NCBI GenBank assembly: GCA_964462525.1
Contig: CAYWWY010000026.1
Coordinates: 1-7,233 of the forward strand
Origin: CAYWWY01 sp964462525
GTDB taxonomy: Bacteria; Thermotogota; Thermotogae; MWEM01
Length of the DNA: 7,233 nucleotides
Reading direction: 5' to 3'
A model generated the notes under the pieces. It ran no database searches, had not been told where the DNA came from, and saw nothing but the letters and a program-made list of their open reading frames with translations. The translations under genes and the position numbers were made by a program. Positions 1 to 5,860 of this stretch are shown here, piece by piece (position 1 is the first letter of the stretch; each line of letters opens with the position of its first letter).

Positions 1-939
1 CCACATGGAGTAGTGTTGGAAAGGATCCGGGATGCGGCAGGTTTCTCCAGAATAGAGCTGCTGGATGATGCTGTGGAGGCTTTGGTGGGCTCAGATGATA
101 TCAAACGCAGGTACCTTGATCTTGCAAACCTCGTGCACAAGCAGTATAAAGCCCTCCTGCCAGATCAAAAAGCCCAAAGCTTTTCTGGGTTGGTGAGTCC
201 TGTCAGGGTCATTGCAGACAAAATCCGCATGCTGTCCGGTCCAGTAAAGGTCGATGATGTTATGCAAGCGGTTGAGCAGCTTCTTGACCGTTCCATTGCC
301 ACAGAAGGCTACCTTATTGCGGATAGTCCGGAAGGCTATTCCGGTATTGACCTCAGCAAGATCAATTTTAAAGCTTTGGAGAAAGAGTTCAGTAAAGGCA
401 GAAAACGCACCCTGAATGAGAAACTCAAAGGAACAGTGGCCAGAAAGGTCACCAATATGATCAAAAAAAACCGTACCAGAGCAAACTATCTCGAAAAGTT
501 CCAAGCACTGATCGATGCCTATAATGCGGGAAGCTTGAATGCAGAAGAGTTTTTTCTTCGCTTGATGGAGTTCACAAAAAGCCTGAATCAAGAAGAACAG
601 CGTACTGTCATCGAAAACCTGACCGAAGAAGAGCTGGCCATCTTTGATTTGCTGACGAAGCCAGATGTGAAACTCACTCACAATGAGCGCAACAGAATAA
701 AGATTGTAGCCAAAGAATTGCTGGCCACCCTTAAAAAAGAGAAATTGGTGCTGGATTGGCGCAAACACCAGCGCACCCGAGCCGCTGTGCAGGTGACGAT
801 CGAAGAGATATTAGACAAGAACTTGTCAATAGAGACCTACCCCAGGGAGTTGTTTATCAATAAAACGCATTCAATCTTCGAACATATTTATGAGTCCTAT
901 TTTGGCGCAGGGAGAAGCGTTTATGGAACGGCAGCGTAA
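1..939 (+). CDS. hsdR: Type I restriction enzyme R subunit (HsdR), C-terminal part, truncated by window edge
   Basis: The reading frame is open from base 1 (PHGVVLERIRDAAG...) to TAA at 937-939, so the GTG at 13 is an internal codon and not the start. About 312 C-terminal residues are visible. They lack the nuclease and helicase motor motifs, which must lie upstream. The sequence resembles the helical C-terminal domain of HindI/EcoR124-type R subunits (DUF3387/T1RH-like C-terminal region, from family knowledge). Family-like patterns are EEELAIFDLLTKP, YLEKFQALIDAYNAGSLNAEE and the terminal block INKTHSIFEHIYESYFG. In the holoenzyme this domain helps dock R onto the HsdM2S core; R performs ATP-driven DNA translocation and cleavage. 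No hsdM or hsdS is in the window, so they would have to lie to the left. The gene is convergent with mrr, 84 bp away. No frameshift is visible in this part. The family call is firm; whether the full gene is intact cannot be seen. Confidence 0.9.
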   Translation, partial: PHGVVLERIRDAAGFSRIELLDDAVEALVGSDDIKRRYLDLANLVHKQYKALLPDQKAQSFSGLVSPVRVIADKIRMLSGPVKVDDVMQAVEQLLDRSIATEGYLIADSPEGYSGIDLSKINFKALEKEFSKGRKRTLNEKLKGTVARKVTNMIKKNRTRANYLEKFQALIDAYNAGSLNAEEFFLRLMEFTKSLNQEEQRTVIENLTEEELAIFDLLTKPDVKLTHNERNRIKIVAKELLATLKKEKLVLDWRKHQRTRAAVQVTIEEILDKNLSIETYPRELFINKTHSIFEHIYESYFGAGRSVYGTAA

Positions 940-1023
940 AAGGGATTAGGTATGGCATGCCTCGGTCAGTTTTTCGGTTGACTGATTGATTAATTCTTTG
1001 GACTTTAATAGCTGGCTTGGTTG

Positions 1024-1953
1024 CTAGAAGCCCTCTTCAAAGTAATCGCTATCCAGTTTTTTTACTGGGTATTGGGAAACTATTGAGACTCCCACATTAT
1101 ACACAATCATCAAGTCAGTAAGCTGATCTCCATCGATTAAAACAATCTTACTGCCGATTTGAGAAACATAGTTTCGAGCATCTTCTGTGAATCTGGAAGT
1201 CGTAATGAAAACTCCTTTATTTGCTCTATTGGCTTGAAGTGCACCAGCAAATTGCATAACATCGGGCCTTCCCACTGGGTTGCTCTCCCACCGCTTCGCT
1301 TGGATGTAAACAACATCAAGGCCAAGCTTATCTTCCTTGATGATTCCGTCTATTCCACCATCACCACTCCGGCCAATTGCCTTACCCGCATCTGCGCGTG
1401 ACCCACCATAACCGATTGTTACAAGCAGCTCTACTACAATTCTTTCAAAAAAAGCAGGCGATACTTGTTTTAGCTTTGCAATCAACTCTCCTGTCAATTC
1501 ATCACGGAGGTTTTTATATGCAGATTCTAATGCTTCAGATGGTGTCTCCGTTGTATCATCAGAAACTGCTTTTGTATCGAAAGCTTTGTCACCACTTCTT
1601 GTTCCTTTGAGTTGCTGAAAGTCAAGGAATTCAGGATACTGTCTGAGTAGTTTTATGTTTATTGATTCTGGTTGCTTCAAAAGGAGTTCTCTTCCTCGAT
1701 CGGTAATCTTGTAGAATCCTCTTCGCATGGTTTCAAGCAGTCCGGCTTTTTTCATGTAGGTAGAGGCCCAACCAACACGATTCAAAAAGGTTTCTTGGCT
1801 TCCGCTTGGAAGCATCTCCTTACGCTCTTTTTCTGAAAGCCCAAACTCATCCGCAAGTGCGTCCACAACCTCTCTGTGGGATACTTCACTCGCTTTGTTT
1901 TTCGCAAATCGAAGAAGGGGTAACATTACACTCTGAAAATCTGGAATAGCCAT
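1024..1953 (-). CDS. mrr: Mrr-family type IV restriction endonuclease
   Basis: This 309-residue protein is close to the usual ~300 residues of Mrr. Mrr cleaves DNA carrying foreign methylation in the cytoplasm. Residues ~3-95 form a winged-helix N-terminal domain (Mrr_N), starting MAIPDFQSVMLPLLRFA and including GWASTYMKKAGLLE and RGFYKITDRGREL. Residues ~165-265 form the Mrr catalytic domain of the PD-(D/E)XK fold: FFERIVVELL (E170), GDGGIDGII (D202), then VYIQAKRW with the QxK motif (Q218, K220) and GVFITTSRFT. All expected active-site positions are present, so the enzyme looks functional. The frame stays open 37 codons upstream to an ATG at 2064. I prefer the ATG at 1951-1953 because AAAGGAG lies 11 nt upstream and the family N-terminus begins there; the extra residues look unlike Mrr. 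It is convergent with hsdR, and its 5' side faces the IS3 remnant. No clear promoter was found. The modification it recognises cannot be read from sequence. Confidence 0.93.
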   Translation of the reverse strand: MAIPDFQSVMLPLLRFAKNKASEVSHREVVDALADEFGLSEKERKEMLPSGSQETFLNRVGWASTYMKKAGLLETMRRGFYKITDRGRELLLKQPESINIKLLRQYPEFLDFQQLKGTRSGDKAFDTKAVSDDTTETPSEALESAYKNLRDELTGELIAKLKQVSPAFFERIVVELLVTIGYGGSRADAGKAIGRSGDGGIDGIIKEDKLGLDVVYIQAKRWESNPVGRPDVMQFAGALQANRANKGVFITTSRFTEDARNYVSQIGSKIVLIDGDQLTDLMIVYNVGVSIVSQYPVKKLDSDYFEEGF

Positions 1954-1964
1954 CTGTACATCCA

Positions 1965-1971
1965 CTCCTTT
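1965..1971 (-). promoter_or_regulatory. Ribosome-binding site deciding the mrr start
   Basis: On the minus strand the sequence reads AAAGGAG, then 11 nt, then ATG at 1953. The in-frame upstream ATG at 2064 has no comparable purine-rich site directly before it. This supports the 309-residue form of Mrr. Confidence 0.6.
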
Positions 1972-2088
1972 CATTTCTATACTGGCAAACCCCGAACCCT
2001 TTTCATAGGTCTTATCTTGGAACCCAAAATGTTGGAAGCGATCAAACCCCCAATAAAATGACACGATAAAATAAGCCTTGGGAAGAAC

Positions 2089-2700
2089 TCAGACAAAAAA
2101 CTCAATAACATGCAATTCTGTAGTCAAACCCAAAATCTCCAGCTGGAACTGGTAAGACGTCAAGATTCTGGAATCATGATCACTTCTCAAAGAACCTTGG
2201 AATCGGACATAGTGGTAATCCTTCAACCGCGCTTTGTACTGATCAAAAAAAGGCACGATCATATCGGCAGAGATAAAAAAATCTAAAACTCCAAGGCACA
2301 ACGGGCGTGGAAAGATTCCACAAAAGCCTGTTCTGAAGGCGAGGGGGTTTTCCTCAGAATTTGGATTTCTCAGAATCCCAAACTCCTACTCCACCTGGAG
2401 ATCGGAGAGGTAATCACGAATCGTCTTGGAAGGAAACTGACATACATGATCATTACGATTGATCAACCCCTCTCCATCGGTCTTTCGAAAGTCAATGGCC
2501 TGGGCAATGGTGTTTTTGATATAAGCACCTGTGATGCTTCGTGCAATGAAGGTTCCCACAACCCCCTTATCATAGACGTCAAACAGCGTCAAGACTTGAA
2601 GGTTCCTTCATAGGCCGTAGAGTAGTACTTCACATCCATCTACCACATCCGGTTGCCAAGTTGATCCGGTGGCTTTTCCCACTCTCCTTTCTGGATTGAA
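2089..2700 (-). pseudogene. IS3 OrfB (DDE transposase) remnant
   Basis: Read on the minus strand, PPDQLGNRMW is followed by TAG (2642-2640) and MDVKYYSTAYEGTF. This is the W(Q)xDxTY region holding the first catalytic Asp, at about 2636-2634. After a one-base shift the frame continues LTLFDVYDKGVVGTFIARS and later INRNDHVCQFPSKTIRDYL. The latter matches the RSDxGxQFxSK region, keeping the second Asp but changing the following residues. It stops at TAG 2388-2386. In another frame SEQAFVESFHARC (about 2340-2303) carries the third catalytic residue, Glu. In a further frame, FFDQYKARLKDYHYVRFQGS to the TGA at 2091-2089 matches the C-terminal YY..R.H.SLG region. The D, D and E positions are still recognisable, but at least three frame changes and two stops separate them. 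The family is firm; the IS subgroup is not assigned. Confidence 0.78.
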
Positions 2701-2766
2701 GGATGAAAGTGTGCTCTTGGATTATCAAGTAGCGATGATATGTTCGTCATTTCAAAGAAGCTACCT

Positions 2767-3240
2767 TCAAAAAAAGATCTTCATGGGATACCCTTGTTGT
2801 TGCATGCTTGGATTGCTATTACCGCATTGGCTTGGTGGTTTGGGTTTTTTTAGTAGTTTTCTAAGGGCTCGCTGTTCCAAAACCGCCTCGGCATACATGA
2901 GCTTGAGTCGGATTAAATGATCTTTGAGCACCTTGTCTTCCAGTTAAGATTCTGAAGACCTGGTTACGGATGAGAATGGGTCCCAACAACGGATTGCCAG
3001 GACCCCATTTGAAACCTTTTCGACCGTTAGCCAACAACCCTTTCTCGCCATGATTACGAAAGGCGCGAACCCATTAGGAAAACAAGCATGAGTTGATTTG
3101 GAACTCCTGCCACTTTTACCAAGGAACGATGCGATTCAAGAAACGCTTTGCATGATTGTACTTTGAATGCTCAAGAATAGATCGTTCGTTTTTCGGATGT
3201 CGGTTTTCCTGCTGCCTTTTTTTCCGCCTGCTATTGTACC
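2767..3240 (-). pseudogene. IS3 OrfA remnant (HTH and coiled coil)
   Basis: Three frame pieces can be joined on the minus strand. The first reads KWQEFQINSCLFS, a stop, then WVRAFRNHGEKGLLANGRKG. This fits the second and recognition helices of IS3 OrfA proteins, where the pattern ...YGIN...WVR.YR.HGE is common. The same frame continues to about 2942. The next frame gives EDKVLKDHLIRLKLMYAEAV and then LEQRALRKLLKKPKP, a charged leucine-rich stretch like the OrfA coiled coil, ending at TGA 2767-2769. The first ~120 nt (3240-3121) carry weakly OrfA-like basic residues with no usable start. The homopolymer A7 at 2851-2845 (CTA AAA AAA CCC) lies where IS3 elements place their programmed -1 frameshift. 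Several stops and at least one frameshift make this inactive. Confidence 0.65.
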
Positions 3241-3271
3241 CCTTCTTATTTCATGGGTTCGTTTTTTTTAA

Positions 3272-3346
3272 GGGGGTGAACAGCTTTCGCATATGAGTGG
3301 GAAGTATTTAACAAAGGTCCAGAGGGCTTCTGAGGAGATGATATAG
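3272..3346 (+). other. Possible C-terminal tail of a lost upstream gene
   Basis: A short open frame follows the TAA at 3269-3271 and reads GGEQLSH and then MSGKYLTKVQRASEEMI, ending at TAG 3344-3346. It stops 2 bases before the ATG of the pyrophosphohydrolase pseudogene, the spacing seen between translationally coupled genes. The Shine-Dalgarno of the next gene (GAGGAG, 3332-3337) lies inside it. It may be the end of a gene cut off by the IS3 element, or chance. No homology is recognised. Confidence 0.2.
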
Positions 3347-3348
3347 CG

Positions 3349-3654
3349 ATGATCTACAACAAGTTGATCCGTGACCGAATTCCCGAGGTGATTGAGCAAA
3401 CCGGAAAAACCTTCAGGACTCGGATTCTGAATGAGGATGAGTAAAGGTCATTTCTGAATCTCAAACTCCAAGAAGAGCTTGAGGAGTATCTTGAAAGCAA
3501 CGATGTTTCCGAGCCGGTCGATATGGTCGAAGTAATAAACGCCATTCTCAAGACCAAGGGAGTATCACCGGATGCTTTTGAAGAACTGCGTGTGGAGAAA
3601 AAGAAAGTTCGAGGCGGTTTTGACAAGCAGCTTCTGCTCGAAAGCGTGGACTGA
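3349..3654 (+). pseudogene. MazG-like/phosphoribosyl-ATP pyrophosphohydrolase-like gene with one nonsense codon
   Basis: ATG at 3349 is preceded by GAGGAG with 11 nt spacing. The frame runs 101 sense positions to TGA 3652-3654, interrupted once by TAA at 3442-3444 (codon 32). The product starts MIYNKLIRDRIPEVIEQTGK, the hallmark N-terminus of small MazG-superfamily proteins (MxYNKLVRDKIPEII). The second part has LQEELEEYLES and PVDMVEVINAIL, matching the helical ExxE and DxxE metal-binding motifs, and ends KKVRGGFDKQLLLESV as usual (RGGF). Such enzymes hydrolyse nucleoside triphosphates to monophosphates and PPi; the substrate here is unknown. Length and motifs are normal for the family, so the stop is the only visible lesion. 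Relatives usually have an aromatic residue (DEEYL) there, so a single TAC/TAT to TAA change would explain it. No good internal restart follows the stop closely. It could also be a base-call error. Confidence 0.8.
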
Positions 3655-3731
3655 AAGCGCAAGATGAGTAAAGGGTTGATTTGATCCTCTCTGCCATCCA
3701 CTTAGTTTCTAGCGAAGGTCTTCAAAAGATG

Positions 3732-3740
3732 TGATACAAT
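3732..3740 (+). promoter_or_regulatory. Candidate extended -10 promoter for the AlbA_2/GHKL gene
   Basis: TGATACAAT fits an extended -10 (TGnTACAAT). No good -35 hexamer is found 16-18 bp upstream, which is tolerable for extended -10 promoters. It would start a transcript near 3747 with a leader of about 100 nt before the ATG at 3850. It is the best promoter-like site between the pseudogene and the gene. Confidence 0.4.
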
Positions 3741-3820
3741 ATGGAGCCATCACGACAAGGGAATCCATGGCTTACAGATGAGGAACCACTTTTGTGAAAA
3801 AATGAAACGTAACCTCGGAA

Positions 3821-3836
3821 TACACGTAAATGTGTA
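3821..3836 (+). promoter_or_regulatory. Inverted repeat abutting the ribosome-binding site
   Basis: TACAC-GTAAAT-GTGTA is a 5+5 inverted repeat. Its last base is the first A of the Shine-Dalgarno AAGGAGG (3836-3842), which sits 7 nt before the ATG at 3850. It could be an operator, for example for autoregulation by the C-terminal winged-helix region of the encoded protein, or a weak mRNA hairpin near the ribosome site. The arms are short, so chance is possible. Confidence 0.3.
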
Positions 3837-3849
3837 AGGAGGCTTTTCA

Positions 3850-5346
3850 ATGAGAGAACCAATCGATCTCCTGCTCAAGAAAGCAGAAGGGAAAACCCTG
3901 GAGTTCAAGCGAGATTTTTCTTCTCGAAAGCCCATCATGAAAACTCTGGTTGCCTTTGCAAATTCAGCAGGCGGCTGTTTGATTGTAGGGGTAGAGAAAG
4001 ATGGGAAGTTGGTTGGGGTTGAGCATCCGCTTGACGAAGAGGAACGTTTGTGTAACTGGATCGCAGATTCGATCCATCCTCGGCTTGTACCGAACGTTGA
4101 GATGGTGACCCACGAGAAAAAGACACTTCTGATCGCCGAGGTCTTTCCCAGCAGTTCGAGACCCCATTGGCTGCATGCCGAAGGAATGGAGCGTGGAGTG
4201 TATGTTCGACTTGGATCGACCAATCGTCGGGCTGACAATTCTTTGATTTTTGAGCTAAGGCGAAGCGTCGAAGGGGTTTCTTACGATTCCTTGCCCATGC
4301 CTGATTTGAGTCAGGAAGATATGGACATTCAAGCGTTGCGCCAAGCCTTTCAGGACCGTGAATCGCTTAGTGAAAAGGATCTGGTTACTTTGCGCTTGTT
4401 GGTTCAGGATCAGGGAAGAACTGTTCCAACAAAAGGGGCCGTTATTCTTTTTGGCAATGAAAGACTGCTTCACTTCCCCGATGCCTGGATTCAATGTGGA
4501 CGTTTTATCGGTACCAGCAAAACCAGGATTTTTGACCATACAGAAATCCACCAGCCTTTGACTCAGTCTGTGGACAGTGTCATCTTCTTTTTAAAAAAAC
4601 ATGCTATGCGCGGAGCTGATCTCACGGAGGTTCGACGTAAGGATGTTTGGAGCATTCCAATGGAGATGCTTCGAGAAATCGTAATCAACGCATTGGTTCA
4701 TACTGACTATTCTCAACAAGGCGGTCCCATCCGGGTTGCCATTTATGATGATCGTATCGAAGTGGAGAATCCAGGAATCCTTTTACCTGGGATGACCATC
4801 GATGACATGAAGATGGGTATTTCGAAAATCCGAAATCCCATTATCGCAAGGGTATTCCGAGAGATCGGCCTGATTGAACAATGGGGTAGCGGTCTTCCGA
4901 GGATTTTTCAGCAAGCGGATGAGTTAAGCCTTCGAGAGCCGCTTATTGAAGAATTGGGTATGAGGATGAGAATTACGATATGGCTTTCGAATGCCTTTGC
5001 AACTGTGTCGCAAGAGAAAAAAAGTCCATCAGAAACCAAAATCGGAGATAAGACCGAACAAGTAACCGAACAAGTAACCGAACAAGTAACCGAACAAGTA
5101 ACCGAACAAATTCATTCACTTCTGCTTGGTATGAAAGATTGTCCTATGGGAACCCGCCAATTGATGGAAGTTTTAGGACGTAAGCACCGCCCCACCTTCG
5201 TTTATGAGTACCTGAAACCAGCGATTGCTGAAGGATGGGTAGAGATGGAAAATCCAAAATCACCCCATAGTCCCACTCAAAAATACAGGTTGACATCACA
5301 GGGCGTGGCACTGTTAAAAAAGATAGATCAAGATGGTAAAAAATGA
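3850..5346 (+). CDS. AlbA_2 (Schlafen-like) / GHKL-ATPase (HATPase_c_4) protein with TEQV-repeat linker and C-terminal winged helix
   Basis: The 498-residue protein starts at ATG 3850 after a strong AAGGAGG with 7 nt spacing. Residues ~13-140 are an AlbA_2 domain: EGKTLEFKRDF, then AFANSAGGCLIVGVEKDG, IHPRLVP, and GVYVRLGSTNRRA. This fold is shared with the Schlafen core and binds nucleic acid or acts as an RNase in some members. Residues ~270-355 match HATPase_c_4: EIVINALVHTDYS (N-box, E276/N280), DDRIEVENPG, GISKIRNPIIARVF and EQWGSGLPRIF (G-box). Residues 402-420 are TEQV repeats. Residues ~421-490 look like a winged helix (TRQLMEVLGRK...YLKPAIAEGWVE...YRLTSQG). Such proteins are often labelled ATP-binding or RecG-like regulators; their biochemical role is mostly undetermined, and helicase motifs are absent. 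The gene stands alone, with its own candidate promoter and operator-like repeat. Neighbouring restriction genes suggest, but do not show, a defence role. All domains look intact. Confidence 0.88.
   Translation: MREPIDLLLKKAEGKTLEFKRDFSSRKPIMKTLVAFANSAGGCLIVGVEKDGKLVGVEHPLDEEERLCNWIADSIHPRLVPNVEMVTHEKKTLLIAEVFPSSSRPHWLHAEGMERGVYVRLGSTNRRADNSLIFELRRSVEGVSYDSLPMPDLSQEDMDIQALRQAFQDRESLSEKDLVTLRLLVQDQGRTVPTKGAVILFGNERLLHFPDAWIQCGRFIGTSKTRIFDHTEIHQPLTQSVDSVIFFLKKHAMRGADLTEVRRKDVWSIPMEMLREIVINALVHTDYSQQGGPIRVAIYDDRIEVENPGILLPGMTIDDMKMGISKIRNPIIARVFREIGLIEQWGSGLPRIFQQADELSLREPLIEELGMRMRITIWLSNAFATVSQEKKSPSETKIGDKTEQVTEQVTEQVTEQVTEQIHSLLLGMKDCPMGTRQLMEVLGRKHRPTFVYEYLKPAIAEGWVEMENPKSPHSPTQKYRLTSQGVALLKKIDQDGKK
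5053..5109 (+). repeat. 12-bp perfect tandem repeat coding for TEQV units
   Basis: ACCGAACAAGTA occurs four times without mismatch and is followed by nine further bases of the unit (4.75 copies). It lies in frame in the AlbA_2/GHKL gene and encodes T-E-Q-V four times plus TEQ (residues 402-420). It sits exactly between the ATPase domain and the winged-helix region. Perfect DNA identity points to recent slippage or selection. Because the unit is four codons, copy-number change would alter linker length without breaking the frame. Confidence 0.95.
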
Positions 5347-5458
5347 AAAGTAATGCCCTTCTGTAAAGGGAAACTAAGAGTGAACAATGATTGGTGATAT
5401 ACCCCCAAAATGAGACACAGCAAACGGAAAGTATAGCATAAAGAATGCCTCATCATTT

Positions 5459-5477
5459 ATGATTCATAATGAATCAT
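5459..5477. repeat. 19-bp perfect palindrome (9-1-9) in the intergenic region
   Basis: ATGATTCAT-A-ATGAATCAT is perfectly symmetric over 9+9 bases with one central base. It lies 113 bp after the AlbA_2/GHKL gene and before the decayed minus-strand gene. No T-run follows on either strand, so it is not a standard intrinsic terminator. It has the shape of a dimeric regulator site, but no intact divergent gene starts beside it. The rest of 5347-5533 holds only a small CCCTT/AAGGG hairpin (5356-5370) and no coding signal I can support. Confidence 0.6.
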
Positions 5478-5533
5478 CAATCCAATGGTTCGTTAATGGC
5501 GAACTACATGGGTTCTCATTGGTGTGCCATACT

Positions 5534-5860
5534 TCACCCTGGAATGAGGGCGATGAGAATTCCGGCCAGACTTCCCAAGGCATATGAAACAATGGTCTCG
5601 TTGATGTTTCGCATCGTGCAGAAATCCAGGCCGCTAAAGGCATAGAACCCCGCAAAGATCACAAGATTGAGCAAGGAGACCTTCATAACCACCAATGCGT
5701 TCCAATCATGGTGCAACCATAGCTGCTCCAAGAAGAGAATCAGAAGATTTGTGAGTAAAAAAAACCCACCGGTAGGTCCGTGTTTTCCTTTGTTAATAGG
5801 CTCTAAAGCGAATAGCTGGGTAAGTAGTATCAGTCGTGCTCTCAACGATCGACCTTCAAA
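5534..5860 (-). pseudogene. Membrane-protein fragment, decayed
   Basis: This minus-strand frame is open between TGA 5863-5861 and TGA 5536-5534. It has no ATG near its beginning; the first possible start is TTG at 5845, with no clear ribosome site. It encodes ~109 residues with three hydrophobic segments: GGFFLLTNLLILFLEQLWL, VVMKVSLLNLVIFAGFYAF and YALGSLAGILIALIPG. The last two are joined by a short polar stretch (SGLDFCTMRNINETIV). The pattern of membrane helices with a polar turn reading GLxDFxTMRN resembles the N-terminal membrane region of polyprenyl sugar-phosphate transferases of exopolysaccharide synthesis. That is a weak resemblance and my inference. If it is right, the whole cytosolic catalytic part is missing downstream, where only non-coding sequence follows. 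The frame continues upstream through the TGA into more protein-like sequence, so it may instead be one long gene. Confidence 0.45.

Larger units (their letters stand above)
2089..3240 (-). mobile_element. Decayed IS3-family insertion sequence
   Basis: This ~1.15 kb stretch has the size and order of an IS3 element on the minus strand: an HTH-bearing OrfA at the high-coordinate end, then an OrfB integrase core toward 2089. Motifs survive only in pieces, in different frames, with several in-frame stops, so no transposase can be made. The HTH-like WVRAFRNHGEKGL is at about 3073-3035, the coiled-coil stretch at ~2940-2840, the DDE core at ~2640-2300 and the C-terminal YHYVRFQGSL at ~2220. I compared both flanks (2065-2110 and 3240-3290) and found no convincing terminal inverted repeats or target duplication, so the element limits are approximate and given from coding remnants only. 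The spacing between coil and DDE core is shorter than usual, which suggests an internal deletion as well as point decay. Confidence 0.8.

Noticed and set aside
91..768. Long minus-strand open frame opposite hsdR (225 codons)
   Set aside because: It is antisense to a clear HsdR domain, shows no family features and is best explained as a shadow frame.
966..985. TCAGT/ACTGA hairpin between convergent hsdR and mrr as a bidirectional terminator
   Set aside because: Five base pairs, a 10-nt loop, AT-rich and no proper T-run; too weak to call.
2065..3290. Terminal inverted repeats bounding the IS3 remnant
   Set aside because: Both flanks were compared; only A/T-run similarity was found, so the element ends cannot be fixed from this sequence.
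3741..3797. 18-codon frame MEPSRQGNPWLTDEEPLL as a leader peptide of the AlbA_2/GHKL gene
   Set aside because: Its ATG follows directly on the candidate -10 (3735-3740), so it would lie upstream of the expected transcript start, and it has no Shine-Dalgarno.
3354..4238. Minus-strand open frames opposite the pyrophosphohydrolase pseudogene and the AlbA_2 domain
   Set aside because: Ser/Arg-rich translations typical of antisense shadows; the plus strand has recognisable domains and ribosome sites.
5356..5370. CCCTT-ctgta-AAGGG hairpin as terminator of the AlbA_2/GHKL gene
   Set aside because: Stem of only 5 bp and no T-run on the plus strand; on the minus strand the T-rich part is too far away.
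5488..5504. GTTCG/CGAAC stem with nearby GTTAATG as an integron attC-like site
   Set aside because: The flanks do not match the GTTRRRY and RYYYAAC core rules and no cassette structure or integrase is seen.
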